A DNA stretch of 34,719 nt. Source: Alphaproteobacteria bacterium (GTDB lineage: Bacteria; Pseudomonadota; Alphaproteobacteria; CAAGCB01; CAG-977). A program made the translations under genes and the position numbers. The notes beneath the pieces were generated by a model. That model worked only from the letters and a program-made list of their open reading frames with translations, did no database searches and was not told the DNA's origin. Within the stretch, counting starts at the first letter, position 1; the number at the start of each line of letters is the position of its first letter. The DNA is taken from assembly GCA_900768185.1 (NCBI GenBank), contig CAAGCB010000032.1:1-34719 (forward strand). Direction: 5' to 3'. Below are positions 7,571 through 16,722 of the stretch, one piece after another.

Positions 7571-8260
7571 ATGGTCGGTTTCGCAAATGACGGCGTTCGC
7601 GACGCGGCGCGCGGAAATATGGTTGTCGGACAGTTGATCGCCAACGGAATCCGCGATTCCGCTTTGCTGTCGGCGATGGGCGGCGTCGCGCGCGAGCTGT
7701 TCCTGCCGGAACGTCTGCAAGGAAAAGCTTATGCCGACGAAAATATCCGTCTTGATTCCCGCCATATTCTTTTCTCTCCGCGAATCGAAGCGAAGCTTTT
7801 ACTGCTGGCGGAACCGAAGCCGACCGATTTTGTTTTGGACGCGGGCGCGTTCACGGGGTACACCGCGGCTGTTATGGCGGGCATGACGCGGGCTGTCGTC
7901 GCTTTGGAATCCGACGAAAGCGTGTGCGACGGCGCCCAACAGTTGCTGATCGACGCGCAAATTGATAATGTCGCCGTTTTAAATTTGCCGCCCGAACAGG
8001 GGTTTGCCGCGCAATCGCCGTTTGATATCGTCTTTTTGGACGGCGTTGTTTCCCGCATACCCGACGCCTTGATCGATCAGCTGGCGGAAAACGGGCGGCT
8101 GGTCGCCGTCGTCGCCGATACGGGGGATACGGCGGGCAAGGCGGTTAAAATCGTTAAAAAAAACGCGGAACCGTTCCGTTCGACGGCGTTTGAAATCGAA
8201 CTGGGCGGCTTTTTATCTTCAAACGACGTTAAAAGCTTTGATTTTGAAACACTCTCTTAA
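7571..8260 (+). CDS. Protein-L-isoaspartate O-methyltransferase family protein (divergent)
   Basis: The family repairs isoaspartyl residues by SAM-dependent methylation, but this 229-residue member is divergent. It keeps the SAM-binding motif as VLDAGAFTGYTAAV (around 88-101), a post-I acidic residue (ALESDE) and the upstream region VARELFLPERLQGKAYADENIRL, which matches the family's VPRE.F.P...AY.D..L. The usual GQTIS.P substrate-loop signature is replaced by HILFSPRIEA, so repair activity is uncertain. This subgroup often lies directly upstream of tolC in alphaproteobacteria, as here (79 bp gap). AAAGGAA and a GGGA precede the ATG. Alternative: a small-molecule or protein methyltransferase tied to envelope function. 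Confidence 0.75.
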   Translation: MVGFANDGVRDAARGNMVVGQLIANGIRDSALLSAMGGVARELFLPERLQGKAYADENIRLDSRHILFSPRIEAKLLLLAEPKPTDFVLDAGAFTGYTAAVMAGMTRAVVALESDESVCDGAQQLLIDAQIDNVAVLNLPPEQGFAAQSPFDIVFLDGVVSRIPDALIDQLAENGRLVAVVADTGDTAGKAVKIVKKNAEPFRSTAFEIELGGFLSSNDVKSFDFETLS

Positions 8261-8339
8261 AATCTTGTTGCTATTCACCCGTGATTGACGTTAAAAAGAA
8301 AGGTCGAAAGATTACCCAATGTTTGCAAGGGGGATTATT

Positions 8340-9818
8340 GTGTCTAGTCAACGGAAATTGAAACAAATCCTGTCCGGTGTGTCGTTGTCCGCCGTTTTGC
8401 TGGCTTTTCCCGCCGGCGCCGAAACACTGCAAGAGGCTTTGGAATACACCTATGTCGCCAATCCGACGATTTTGTCGCAGCGGCAGTATGTTTCCTCTGT
8501 CTATGAAAAAATCGCGCAAAGCAAAGCGGGATACAAGCCAACCGTGACGGGCGACGTTTCTTACGGCTATCAGTACACGCGCTCCAGAACGTCCCCCCTG
8601 TTCGCCGAAGAGGAAAACAAACCCGTGTCGTTCGGCGTGAACGCGGTTCAATCCTTGTTTTCCGGATTTCAAACCTCCGCTTCGGTCAAAGCCGCCAAAG
8701 CGCGGTTCGAAGCCGAAATCGCGAATTTGAACGGTGTCGAACAATCCACGCTGACCGATGCCGTCGCCGCCTATACGGGGGTGATTCGCGATGTGGCGAT
8801 CGTTAAACTGCACCAAAACAACGAAGCCGTTTTGAAACGCCAGTTGGAATATACGCGCGACCGTTTCCGCGTCGGTGAATTGACGAAAACGGACGTGGCG
8901 CAGGCGGACGCCCGTTATGCCGCCGCCGTTTCGGGGCGAATCGCCGCCGAAGGCAATCTGAAAATCGCTTACGCCGTATATCAGAAAGTAATCGGGAAGC
9001 TGCCGGAAAAAATTTTCGAACCCGAAGTCCCCGCTGCCAAATTGCCGCAAACGCTGGACGACGCGATTGACATCGCGATGAAAAGCAATCCCGCCGTTAC
9101 GGCTGCCGAAAAAAACGCGCAGAGTGCCGAAAGCTCGATTCAGGTCGCGCAGTCGGGGTATTATCCGACGCTTGACGTGCAGGCGGGATATCGGAATACC
9201 CGCGCCGCCGCGCACGGTTCGATGAGCTATATCGACTCTGGCGTTTTGGCGTCCGCACGCACGGGGCGCGCCCGCGAAGAGGATACCAGCGTCATGCTGG
9301 TGATGAACGTGCCGTTCTATCGCGCGGGAACCACCGTTTCCAAAGTTCGCGAAGCCAAGCGCGCCGCGGGACAGGCGGGAATTAACGTTATGGCGGTCAA
9401 GCGCGACGTGTCGCGCGCGACGACGCAGGCGTGGGAAAATTATCAGGCGACGCGTTCGTCCCTGTCCGCGATGGAAGAACAGGTCAAGGCGTCCGCTTTG
9501 GCTTTGGACGGCGTCAAGTATGAAGAACAGGCGGGCGAACGCACCGTTTTGGATATTTTGAACGCGGAACAGGAATTGCTGGACGCCCGCGTCAATGTCG
9601 TAACCGCCAAGAAGAACCTGATTGACGCCGCTTATAATCTGATTGCTTCAATGGGGTTGATGACGCCCGCGGGACTGGAACTGGATTTGGAAAAATACCG
9701 CAAGAATCCGATTGAAAAGACCGCCGAAACACGGGAAGACGCCAAAGAAAACAGGACGGCGGAGCAGTCCGCCGAAAAAACAGGCGTCGAAAATCCGGAA
9801 CAGGTTGATGCGGGTTAA
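8340..9818 (+). CDS. tolC: TolC family outer-membrane channel protein
   Basis: TolC-type proteins form trimeric outer-membrane/periplasmic tunnels for type I secretion and efflux. The 492-residue protein has a signal peptide ending near AFPAGA followed by ETLQEALEYTYVANPTIL, the typical start of the first coiled-coil repeat. A second related repeat begins at QTLDDAIDIAMKSNPAVTAAEKN. The family ending AGERTVLDILNAEQELLDARVN is present. I prefer GTG 8340 because AAGGGGGA (8327-8334) is ideally spaced; the ATG at 8319 lacks a close site and would lengthen the signal peptide. The C-terminus after the barrel is a charged Glu/Lys tail. The order with Pcm-like, PopZ-like and valS genes is typical of alphaproteobacteria. 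Confidence 0.93.
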   Translation: MSSQRKLKQILSGVSLSAVLLAFPAGAETLQEALEYTYVANPTILSQRQYVSSVYEKIAQSKAGYKPTVTGDVSYGYQYTRSRTSPLFAEEENKPVSFGVNAVQSLFSGFQTSASVKAAKARFEAEIANLNGVEQSTLTDAVAAYTGVIRDVAIVKLHQNNEAVLKRQLEYTRDRFRVGELTKTDVAQADARYAAAVSGRIAAEGNLKIAYAVYQKVIGKLPEKIFEPEVPAAKLPQTLDDAIDIAMKSNPAVTAAEKNAQSAESSIQVAQSGYYPTLDVQAGYRNTRAAAHGSMSYIDSGVLASARTGRAREEDTSVMLVMNVPFYRAGTTVSKVREAKRAAGQAGINVMAVKRDVSRATTQAWENYQATRSSLSAMEEQVKASALALDGVKYEEQAGERTVLDILNAEQELLDARVNVVTAKKNLIDAAYNLIASMGLMTPAGLELDLEKYRKNPIEKTAETREDAKENRTAEQSAEKTGVENPEQVDAG

Positions 9819-9840
9819 GTTTGAAAAGCGAAATATCGGC

Positions 9841-9868
9841 TTGCCCCGTTCGTTAAAGGGTGTATATT
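9841..9868 (+). promoter_or_regulatory. Promoter candidate for the PopZ-like gene
   Basis: TTGCCC at 9841-9846 and TATATT at 9863-9868 are 16 bp apart, about 30 bp before the ATG at 9900. Found by eye. Confidence 0.45.
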
Positions 9869-9899
9869 AAAGAAAAATATCGGAAACTATGGACAGAAA

Positions 9900-10574
9900 A
9901 TGACAGAGCAAAACGAACCGTCAATGGAGGACATTCTCGCTTCGATCCGCAATATTCTGGCGGAAGGGGAGGATAACGGTCCGAAAAACGCGCCCGTCGG
10001 CGACAGCCGCGCGCCGGTCGCGCGACAGGCTGGTGGTCAGCCGTCCGTTGAACATTTTCCCGCCGAACAAAAACAGCCCGCGGCGCTATCCGAATCGAAT
10101 CAGAACGGCGCGACCGCTCCCGTCCCCGTCAAACCGGGCGTCGACAAACAGGGCGGCGTCGTGGAATTGACGGCGGAAATGATCGTCCCGCCCAAGACGC
10201 CCGTTCGGGAATCCGTCGTTGAGGAAGATGACGATTTCACCCCCGAACCCGTTATTCCCAAAACGCCGATGAAAGAGGAAACGCTGTCGGATTTGATTAA
10301 CGAAACGGCGCATGGTCGCTTTGACGAGGACGACGATCTGCAACTGGCGGAACCGACGCTTGCCGCGGCGACCGAGTCTTTGTCGCAACTGCGCGACATC
10401 GCGTCCGAAAAACGCCTGAGTCTGGGCAAGGGCGATTTGACGATCGAAGCCATCGTCCGCGAAATTCTGAAGCCTTATCTGAAAGAATGGCTGGACGTCA
10501 ATCTGCCCGATATCGTTGAACGCGTCGTTAAAAAAGAGGTCGCCCATATCATGGACAGGCTGGATCTGAAATAA
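9900..10574 (+). CDS. PopZ-family (DUF2497) polar organizing protein
   Basis: The 224-residue protein has the hallmark N-terminal helix PSMEDILASIRNILAE (about 8-23), a long acidic proline-rich disordered middle, and the C-terminal helical oligomerisation region at about 165-224 (LTIEAIVREILKPYLKEWL, then LPDIVERVVKKEVAHIMDRL). In Caulobacter, PopZ forms a polar matrix that anchors the chromosome origin through ParB. The same two-end architecture suggests a related scaffold, though the polar role here is inferred. Position between tolC and valS is the conserved one. The middle segment is rich in E, D and P, as expected for a condensate-forming linker. Confidence 0.85.
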   Translation: MTEQNEPSMEDILASIRNILAEGEDNGPKNAPVGDSRAPVARQAGGQPSVEHFPAEQKQPAALSESNQNGATAPVPVKPGVDKQGGVVELTAEMIVPPKTPVRESVVEEDDDFTPEPVIPKTPMKEETLSDLINETAHGRFDEDDDLQLAEPTLAAATESLSQLRDIASEKRLSLGKGDLTIEAIVREILKPYLKEWLDVNLPDIVERVVKKEVAHIMDRLDLK

Positions 10575-10592
10575 TCGGTGAAACAAGTTTTA

Positions 10593-10632
10593 TTTCCTCA
10601 AGCCCGTCCAAACGCTTGGGGAAAATTTTTTT
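10593..10632 (+). terminator. Terminator or attenuator just upstream of valS
   Basis: TTTCCTCAAGC (10593-10603) pairs with GCTTGGGGAAA (10614-10624), including one G-U pair, and is followed by a T tract to 10632. It lies 30 bp before the valS ATG, so it ends the PopZ-like transcript or attenuates valS. Confidence 0.65.
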
Positions 10633-10661
10633 GAATGTCAAACGTGAAGGAGAAAACGGCG

Positions 10662-13307
10662 ATGCTGGACAAAACTTACAGCCCGTCCGAAGTGGAAACA
10701 AAAATTTATGAACAGTGGGAAAAGTCGGGCGCGTTCGCCTGTTGCCCCGATTCGGATAAAGAACCGTACTGCATTATGATTCCTCCTCCCAACGTAACGG
10801 GCAATCTGCATATCGGACACGCCTTGACGTTCACAATTCAGGATTCGCTGATTCGCTATCAGCGCATGAAGGGCAAAGATGTTTTGTGGCAGCCGGGAAC
10901 GGATCATGCGGGGATCGCCACGCAAATGGTCGTTGAACGCCTGCTGGCGAAAGAAGGGGTGTCCCGCCATGATCTCGGACGTGAAAAATTCATTGAAAAG
11001 GTCTGGGAATGGAAAGCCAAATCCGGCGGTCAAATCACCAACCAGCTGCGCCGTTTGGGCGCGTCTTTGGATTGGCCGCGCGAACGATTCACGATGGACG
11101 ACGGATTGTGCCGCGCCGTGCGTCAGGAATTTGTGACGCTGTACAAGGACGGCTTGGTCTATCGCGCGAAACGTCTGGTCAACTGGGATCCGTATCTGCA
11201 GACCGCGATTTCCGATTTGGAGGTTGAACAGCGCGAAGTCGTCGGCAAAATGTGGTATTTTAAATATCCCGTCGAAAACGGAGAGGGACGCTTTATCACT
11301 ATCGCGACGACGCGTCCGGAAACGCTGTTCGGGGATACCGCCGTCGCCGTTTCGGCGGACGACGAACGCTACAAGGACTTGATCGGCAAAAACGTCATTA
11401 TTCCGATTTGCAATCGTGCGATCCCCGTCGTTGCCGACGAACACGCCGACCCGACCAAGGGGACGGGCGCGGTGAAAATCACGCCGGCGCACGATTTCAA
11501 CGACTTCGAGGTCGGCAAACGTCACAATCTGCCGATGATCAATATTCTGGATTCGACGGCGCATTTGAACGAAAACGTGCCCGAAGCCTATCGCGGTTTG
11601 ACGACGGCTGATGCTCGCGTCAAAGTGTTGGAGGACGTTAAGGCTTTGGGATTGTTCGTCAAAGAGGAAGACAATCCCATGACGATTCCCTACGGCGACC
11701 GTTCGGGCGTCGTGATTGAACCGTGGCTGACCGACCAATGGTTTGTCGATGCGCCGAAGCTGGCGGCGGAGGCGATCAAGGTCGTAGAAGACGGACGTAT
11801 GGAGTTCGTGCCGAAAGCATGGGAAAAAACCTATTTCGAATGGATGCGCAACATTCAGCCGTGGTGCGTTTCGCGCCAGTTGTGGTGGGGGCATCAAATC
11901 CCCGTCTGGTACGGTCCCGACGGTCATTTCTTTGTCGAGGAAAACGTTGCGCTGGCGCAGGCGGAAGCGGACAAACATTACGGCAAACACGTTGATTTGA
12001 AACAGGATCCCGACGTGTTCGACACATGGTTTTCTTCGGGTATCTGGCCGTTTTCGACGTTGGGTTGGCCCGACGACACCAAAGAATTGCGCCGTTATTA
12101 CCCCACGAACGTTCTGGTGACCGGTTTTGACATCATTTTCTTCTGGGTCGCCCGCATGGTGATGTTGGGACTGCACTTTATGAAAGACGTGCCGTTCAAG
12201 ACCGTCTACATTCACGCTCTGGTGCGCGACGAACAGGGGCGCAAGATGTCGAAATCAAAGGGCAACGTTATCGACCCGCTGATTTTGGCGGACAAGTACG
12301 GCGTTGACGCGATGCGGTTCACGCTGGCGGCGATGGCGGCGCAGGGGCGCGACGTTTTGATGAGCGAATCGCGCGTCGAAGGATACCGCAACTTTGTGAC
12401 AAAGCTGTGGAACGCCGCCCGTTTCTGCGAAATGAACGAATGCAAGGCGGTCAAGGACTTCGATCCGAAATCGGTTAAAAATCCGCTGAACAAATGGATC
12501 GTGTCCAAGGCGGCGCAGGCGCACGGAAAGGTCACGACCGCTTTTGACGAATACAAATTCAACGAGGCGGCGAACGCGGCGTACCAGTTTGTCTGGGGGA
12601 CGTTCTGCGACTGGTATCTGGAATTTGCGAAACCGCTGTTCTTCGGCGATGACGAGGCGGCAAAAGCCGAAACGCGCGCGACGGCGGCTTGGGTGCTGGA
12701 ACGCATTTTGATCATGTTGCATCCGATCATGCCGTTCGTGACCGAAGAACTGTGGAGCAAGGGCGGGCATGATAAGATGCTGATCGTCACGGATTGGGGC
12801 GATTTGCGCGATCTGGTCGATCCGGCGGTCGAAACGGATTTGGACTGGGTGGTTGATTTGGTCGCGGCGGTGCGTTCGCTTCGTTCCGAAATGAATATCG
12901 CCCCGTCGGCGAAAATCACGATGTTGCTGGGCAAGGCGTCCGACGCCGAAGCCAAGCGGTTGGAAAAATTCAATACGCTGATCAAAACGCTCGCCCGTTT
13001 GGAAAAGGCGGAGATTTCGCATTCCGCCGACGATGAAAAAGGCGCGGCGCAGGCGGTGTTCGGAACGGTCGAGATCCTGTTGCCTTTGGCGGGCGTGATT
13101 GATGTCGCCAAAGAAACGGAACGTCTGAACAATGAAAAGGCGAATTTGGAAAAAACGATTTCGTCGTTGTCCGGTCGTTTGAACAATGAATCTTTCGTCG
13201 CCAAAGCACCCGTCGCGGTGGTTGAAGAACAGAAAAAACGTCTGGAAGATGCCAAAACCGCTCTGGCGAACATCGGCGGAGCTTTGGAACGGCTGAAATC
13301 CTTGTGA
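10662..13307 (+). CDS. valS: Valyl-tRNA synthetase
   Basis: ValRS charges tRNA-Val. The 881-residue class I enzyme has HIGH at residues 50-53 in PPPNVTGNLHIGHAL, the editing domain, the KMSKS loop at 528-532 (GRKMSKSKGNVIDP), the anticodon-binding domain, and a C-terminal coiled-coil arm (KETERLNNEKANLEKTISSL). AAGGAG at 10647-10652 is nine bases from ATG 10662, so I use it rather than the ATG at 10635, which starts within the T tract. Length is standard. A hairpin with a T run lies immediately upstream and could couple expression to growth state, but no leader peptide is evident. Confidence 0.97.
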   Translation: MLDKTYSPSEVETKIYEQWEKSGAFACCPDSDKEPYCIMIPPPNVTGNLHIGHALTFTIQDSLIRYQRMKGKDVLWQPGTDHAGIATQMVVERLLAKEGVSRHDLGREKFIEKVWEWKAKSGGQITNQLRRLGASLDWPRERFTMDDGLCRAVRQEFVTLYKDGLVYRAKRLVNWDPYLQTAISDLEVEQREVVGKMWYFKYPVENGEGRFITIATTRPETLFGDTAVAVSADDERYKDLIGKNVIIPICNRAIPVVADEHADPTKGTGAVKITPAHDFNDFEVGKRHNLPMINILDSTAHLNENVPEAYRGLTTADARVKVLEDVKALGLFVKEEDNPMTIPYGDRSGVVIEPWLTDQWFVDAPKLAAEAIKVVEDGRMEFVPKAWEKTYFEWMRNIQPWCVSRQLWWGHQIPVWYGPDGHFFVEENVALAQAEADKHYGKHVDLKQDPDVFDTWFSSGIWPFSTLGWPDDTKELRRYYPTNVLVTGFDIIFFWVARMVMLGLHFMKDVPFKTVYIHALVRDEQGRKMSKSKGNVIDPLILADKYGVDAMRFTLAAMAAQGRDVLMSESRVEGYRNFVTKLWNAARFCEMNECKAVKDFDPKSVKNPLNKWIVSKAAQAHGKVTTAFDEYKFNEAANAAYQFVWGTFCDWYLEFAKPLFFGDDEAAKAETRATAAWVLERILIMLHPIMPFVTEELWSKGGHDKMLIVTDWGDLRDLVDPAVETDLDWVVDLVAAVRSLRSEMNIAPSAKITMLLGKASDAEAKRLEKFNTLIKTLARLEKAEISHSADDEKGAAQAVFGTVEILLPLAGVIDVAKETERLNNEKANLEKTISSLSGRLNNESFVAKAPVAVVEEQKKRLEDAKTALANIGGALERLKSL

Positions 13308-13323
13308 TTGAAAGGAAAAGCGC

Positions 13324-14271
13324 ATGAATAAATACGGGGTGTTTCTGACGGTTCTCCTGCCGCTTTGCGGTTTTGCCGAAGCGCAAGAGGTTGTTACGGT
13401 TGAAACGCCCGCCGCGGCGGCGATCGCCGAACCGACGGTCGCCGAAGCGATGCGCGATTTCGTGCGCGCCGAAGAAACGCGCGTGTGCGGCGAATTGCGG
13501 AAGTTCGCGCGGGAAAACATTTTCGCCGATTCCGCTTTTATGGCGGCGGCGAATGATCGGAATACGCGCAAAGTCGCGGCGGCGGCGTCCAAATACGCTG
13601 TCGGGCTGGCAAAAGACTTTGATGCCGATTTCGTTTTCTATCACCCGAACACGCGTTTTTTCGTGCGAGTGAACGATGCCGGATACCGCGGCAGAATGCG
13701 CTTGCCCGCCGAAGCGACCGACACCTTTTCCACCTGTTTTTGGGAACGCCTGCCGTCGCAGGACGTCGTGTACAGCATGTTGGCGAAAATCGACGGGGAA
13801 AAAACGGGCTACTTGAAAATTTCAAAAAAATTGACCCGTATGATTAAAAACGTTCCCGACGCGCTGTCTTCGTTCGGTAAGGTGCGCGTCTACACGGCGT
13901 TGGACAAATCGGGGTTGAAAAAACGTCTGTGGTTTAAAATGCGCCGCCGCGAACCTGACAAGGTCGCGGGATCCGGTTGGTGTTCGTCGGGTAATCTGGC
14001 GTTTCTGTCCACGATCGGTTCCGGTGTCGTTCCGGCGAAAAAACAGCAGAAAAGCCTGCTGGCGGCGGCGGACGAAAAAACGGAGTTCGATTTGCCCCTT
14101 TTAAAGCTGAAAGGCGGCGCGCTGTCGATTAACGGATTGGACGGCGAACGGCTGGGCGAAGTGATCGTTACGCTGGAAACGGGAACGTTGCAAACGCCCG
14201 CGAAAGACGATGTTGACGACGGCGATTGCGATGAAAAGACGGAAAACTTTCTTTATCGCTTTTTTGAATGA
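13324..14271 (+). CDS. Exported protein of unknown function, possibly Cache-like
   Basis: A signal peptide (MNKYGVFLTVLLPLCGFAEA) precedes a 295-residue mature protein. The stretch around residues 75-125, with ASKYAVGLAKDFDADFVFYHP, NTRFFVRVNDAGY and RGRMRLP, resembles the fold signature of extracellular Cache ligand-binding domains, where FHP and FLR-type motifs recur. No membrane anchor or signalling domain follows, so this would be a free periplasmic binding protein. Two cysteines, in TRVCGE and STCFWE, could form a disulphide. The gene begins 17 bp after valS stops, with AAAGGAAAA as ribosome site, and ends in a conspicuous bidirectional terminator. The Cache link is inference; I do not firmly recognise the family. 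Confidence 0.7.
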   Translation: MNKYGVFLTVLLPLCGFAEAQEVVTVETPAAAAIAEPTVAEAMRDFVRAEETRVCGELRKFARENIFADSAFMAAANDRNTRKVAAAASKYAVGLAKDFDADFVFYHPNTRFFVRVNDAGYRGRMRLPAEATDTFSTCFWERLPSQDVVYSMLAKIDGEKTGYLKISKKLTRMIKNVPDALSSFGKVRVYTALDKSGLKKRLWFKMRRREPDKVAGSGWCSSGNLAFLSTIGSGVVPAKKQQKSLLAAADEKTEFDLPLLKLKGGALSINGLDGERLGEVIVTLETGTLQTPAKDDVDDGDCDEKTENFLYRFFE

Positions 14272-14367
14272 CGGGCGTTGAACGGCAGGCGATATCCGTT
14301 TCGGAAACGGCGGCGCCGATAACGATGACGGCTTTTGATTTAACGAAATAGCGTAAAGCGGCGTAAA

Positions 14368-14398
14368 AAAAATTCCCTCCGGTTCGGAGGGAATTTTT
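14368..14398. terminator. Bidirectional terminator between convergent genes
   Basis: AAAAATTCCCTCCG and CGGAGGGAATTTTT pair perfectly around the loop GTT (14382-14384). T runs on both strands serve the plus-strand secreted-protein gene and the minus-strand CorC-like gene. Confidence 0.9.
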
Positions 14399-14415
14399 CA
14401 TTTCGGAAAACGGGG

Positions 14416-15762
14416 TCAAGCCTCTTTTCTTTCGGTTTCGTCATCTTCGTCGTCGGATTGTTTTTTGACGAACGCCTTGACTTTTTTAACGCGGAAACCG
14501 TCGATTTCCAAAATTTCAAAGCTGCAAAGCGGGCAATCGACGACATCGCCGACTTTCGGTTTGCGTGCCAACAGTCCGAACACATAGCCGCCGATGGTGT
14601 CTTCTTCGTGTTCGTCCAAAGGACGCAACCCCATGTATTCCAACGCTTCGTCCAGCAAAGTCATGCCCAAAAATTCGAAAGAACCGTCGTCCAGCCGTTT
14701 TTCATACACTTCGTCGGTCGTGTCGTGTTCGTCCTGAATGTCGCCGACCAGTTCTTCCAAAACGTCTTCCATGGAAATCAGCCCCGACGTTCCGCCGTAT
14801 TCGTCCACGACAATCGCCATGTGAATGCGGCGGCGTTTCATGGTGTGCAAAACTTCGGACACCGACAGGCTTTCGGGGACGAACAGGACTTCGCGCAACA
14901 TTTTGTTGATATTCTTTTCGCCTTCATTCATCAGCAAATCGCGCAAATGAACCATGCCGACAATGTTGTCTTTGTCTTCGTCGCAAACGGGATAGCGCGT
15001 GTGATTGCTTTGTTTGACGATGTCAAAGTTTTCATCGAACGTGTTTTCCAGATACAGGCATTCCATATCCTGACGGGGAACCATGATTTCGCGCGCGATT
15101 TTATCGGAAAAATCAACGGCGTTTTTGATGATTTCGCTTTCGGTTTTATCAATGATGCCGCCGCGTTGCGATGCGCCTGCAATCAGCTTGATTTCTTCTT
15201 CGGAATGAACCAGATCGCTTTCATGCGCGGGGTGAATCCCGATGATTTTCAGCGCGCAAGCCGCCAGATGGTCGAATATCCAGATGACGGGGCGGAACAC
15301 CTGCGCGAACAGGTACAGCGGGCGGACAACCCACATGACCGCCGTTTCCGTTTTTTGAATGGCGATGGATTTCGGCACCAGCTCGCCGAAAACGACGTGC
15401 ATCAGGGTAATCAGCGTAAAGGCGGTCGCGATGCTGACGGAATGCATCAAAATGGGATCGTCTTTCAACCACGGACCGAACAGCGGGTCGATAATGACCG
15501 CCAGTGCGGGTTCGCCGATCCAGCCCAAAGCCAGCGACGCCAGCGTGATGCCCAGCTGCGTGGCACTCAGGTACGAATCCAACGCCGAAGTGACTTTGAT
15601 TGCCAGTTTGGCTCTTTTGTTGCCGTGGGCTTCGATTTCTTCCAATCTGGAACGGCGGATTTTAACGATTGAAAATTCCGCCGCGACGAAAAACGCGTTG
15701 ACGGCGACAAAAAAGAATGCCGCAATCAATTTCAAGGTAGTGTATGACGAAGAAGGGTCCAT
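14416..15762 (-). CDS. CNNM/CorC-HlyC family membrane protein with CBS domains
   Basis: The 448-residue protein has an N-terminal CNNM-type membrane domain with hydrophobic segments near 11-30, 68-90, 108-128 and 142-165, including the motif FGELVPKS (125-132). It is followed by a CBS pair (about 228-345; MVPRQDM and VVDEYGGTSGLISMEDVLEELVGDI are diagnostic) and a CorC_HlyC transporter-associated domain (about 357-435). Members are linked to magnesium or cobalt transport and were once called hemolysins; the substrate here is unknown. Unusually, the C-terminal domain carries a CPLC pair at 410-413, where relatives usually lack cysteines. AGAGGAAA precedes the ATG. It follows the exonuclease III gene by 12 bp and is probably co-transcribed with it. 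Confidence 0.9.
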   Translation of the reverse strand: MDPSSSYTTLKLIAAFFFVAVNAFFVAAEFSIVKIRRSRLEEIEAHGNKRAKLAIKVTSALDSYLSATQLGITLASLALGWIGEPALAVIIDPLFGPWLKDDPILMHSVSIATAFTLITLMHVVFGELVPKSIAIQKTETAVMWVVRPLYLFAQVFRPVIWIFDHLAACALKIIGIHPAHESDLVHSEEEIKLIAGASQRGGIIDKTESEIIKNAVDFSDKIAREIMVPRQDMECLYLENTFDENFDIVKQSNHTRYPVCDEDKDNIVGMVHLRDLLMNEGEKNINKMLREVLFVPESLSVSEVLHTMKRRRIHMAIVVDEYGGTSGLISMEDVLEELVGDIQDEHDTTDEVYEKRLDDGSFEFLGMTLLDEALEYMGLRPLDEHEEDTIGGYVFGLLARKPKVGDVVDCPLCSFEILEIDGFRVKKVKAFVKKQSDDEDDETERKEA

Positions 15763-15774
15763 AATTTCCTCTGA

Positions 15775-16626
15775 TTAAAATAACGATAACAGGCAGGACA
15801 CGGGGGCGTGATCCGAAGATTTTTCCACGCCGCGCGCGTCTTTGTCCACCGTCGCCGAAATCAATCGGTCTGCCCAGACGGGGGATAAAAACAGGTGGTC
15901 AAGCAAAATGCCGTTGTCCTTTTTGAACGATTCGCCGCGGTAATCCCAATAGGAATACGTCCCTTCGGGGGCGAAACGGCGCAAAGCGTTCGTCAGTCCC
16001 GTCAGGTAAAACGCGCGAAACCGGTCGCGGACGGGATAAACGGTAAAAGCGGAATTTTTGAACGCGACGGGATCGAAAACGTCGGTGTCGCGTTCAATGA
16101 CGTTGAAATCCCCGCCGATAACGAACGCGTCGTCCCGATTCGTCAAATCCCGCGCGTAATCGGTCAAAGCGTCCAGCCAAGCCAGTTTGTATTCCAGTCG
16201 TTCCGTCGATTCGGAATCGGTCGCCGACGGTTGACCGTTCGGGACGTACACGCTGATAAAACGGGATTTCAAAGCGGGACTGTATGTTTCGATGAAACGC
16301 GCCTGATCTCCGCCGTCGGGGGCGTTCGGCAATTTATCCAGCGTCCGTTCGATTTTGCCTTTGGCGAGGATTGCCGCGCCGTTATAGCTTTTCTGCCCGA
16401 CGGCGACGGCGTCGTATCCCATCGCGTTCAGTTCGAAAAAAGGAAAACCCGCGTTTTCGGTTTTTGTTTCCTGCAACATGACGATATCGGGACGGTGCGC
16501 GTCCAGATAATTCGTCAGGACGGACAGGTGCGCTTTGATTGAATTGATGTTCCACGTCGACACGCAAATATCGTCGCCTCGGTGAACGGAGGCGGGCGGG
16601 GGTTGCGTTGCGGTATCGGTATTCAT
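15775..16626 (-). CDS. xth: Exodeoxyribonuclease III (AP endonuclease family)
   Basis: Exonuclease III cleaves abasic sites and degrades 3' ends during base-excision repair. The 283-residue protein has the family motifs TWNINSIKAHL (24-34), LQETK with the metal-binding Glu53, GDFNV, and the terminal SSDHAPV with Asp272 and His273. About 17 extra residues precede the usual start (ICVSTWNINS). No better internal ATG is present, and the ribosome site before the ATG is weak. It shares a promoter region of about 150 bp with the divergent HELTH operon and is followed closely by the CorC-like gene. Confidence 0.93.
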   Translation of the reverse strand: MNTDTATQPPPASVHRGDDICVSTWNINSIKAHLSVLTNYLDAHRPDIVMLQETKTENAGFPFFELNAMGYDAVAVGQKSYNGAAILAKGKIERTLDKLPNAPDGGDQARFIETYSPALKSRFISVYVPNGQPSATDSESTERLEYKLAWLDALTDYARDLTNRDDAFVIGGDFNVIERDTDVFDPVAFKNSAFTVYPVRDRFRAFYLTGLTNALRRFAPEGTYSYWDYRGESFKKDNGILLDHLFLSPVWADRLISATVDKDARGVEKSSDHAPVSCLLSLF

Positions 16627-16722
16627 GTCTTTGTCGGACGACCTTCGACGTTTTTTAACTTTACTATCACTTATACAGGAAAAAACAAAGGGAATCCACA
16701 GGAAAATATGCCGTGCGGGGGA

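Noticed and set aside
10638..12215. A 525-codon minus-strand open frame opposite valS
   Set aside because: It is a mirror of the valS codon pattern, has no recognisable motif and no independent ribosome-binding site.
14458..15672. A 404-codon plus-strand open frame opposite the CorC-like gene
   Set aside because: Its Phe/Gln/His/Asp-biased composition is typical of an antisense shadow; the minus-strand protein has clear CBS domains.
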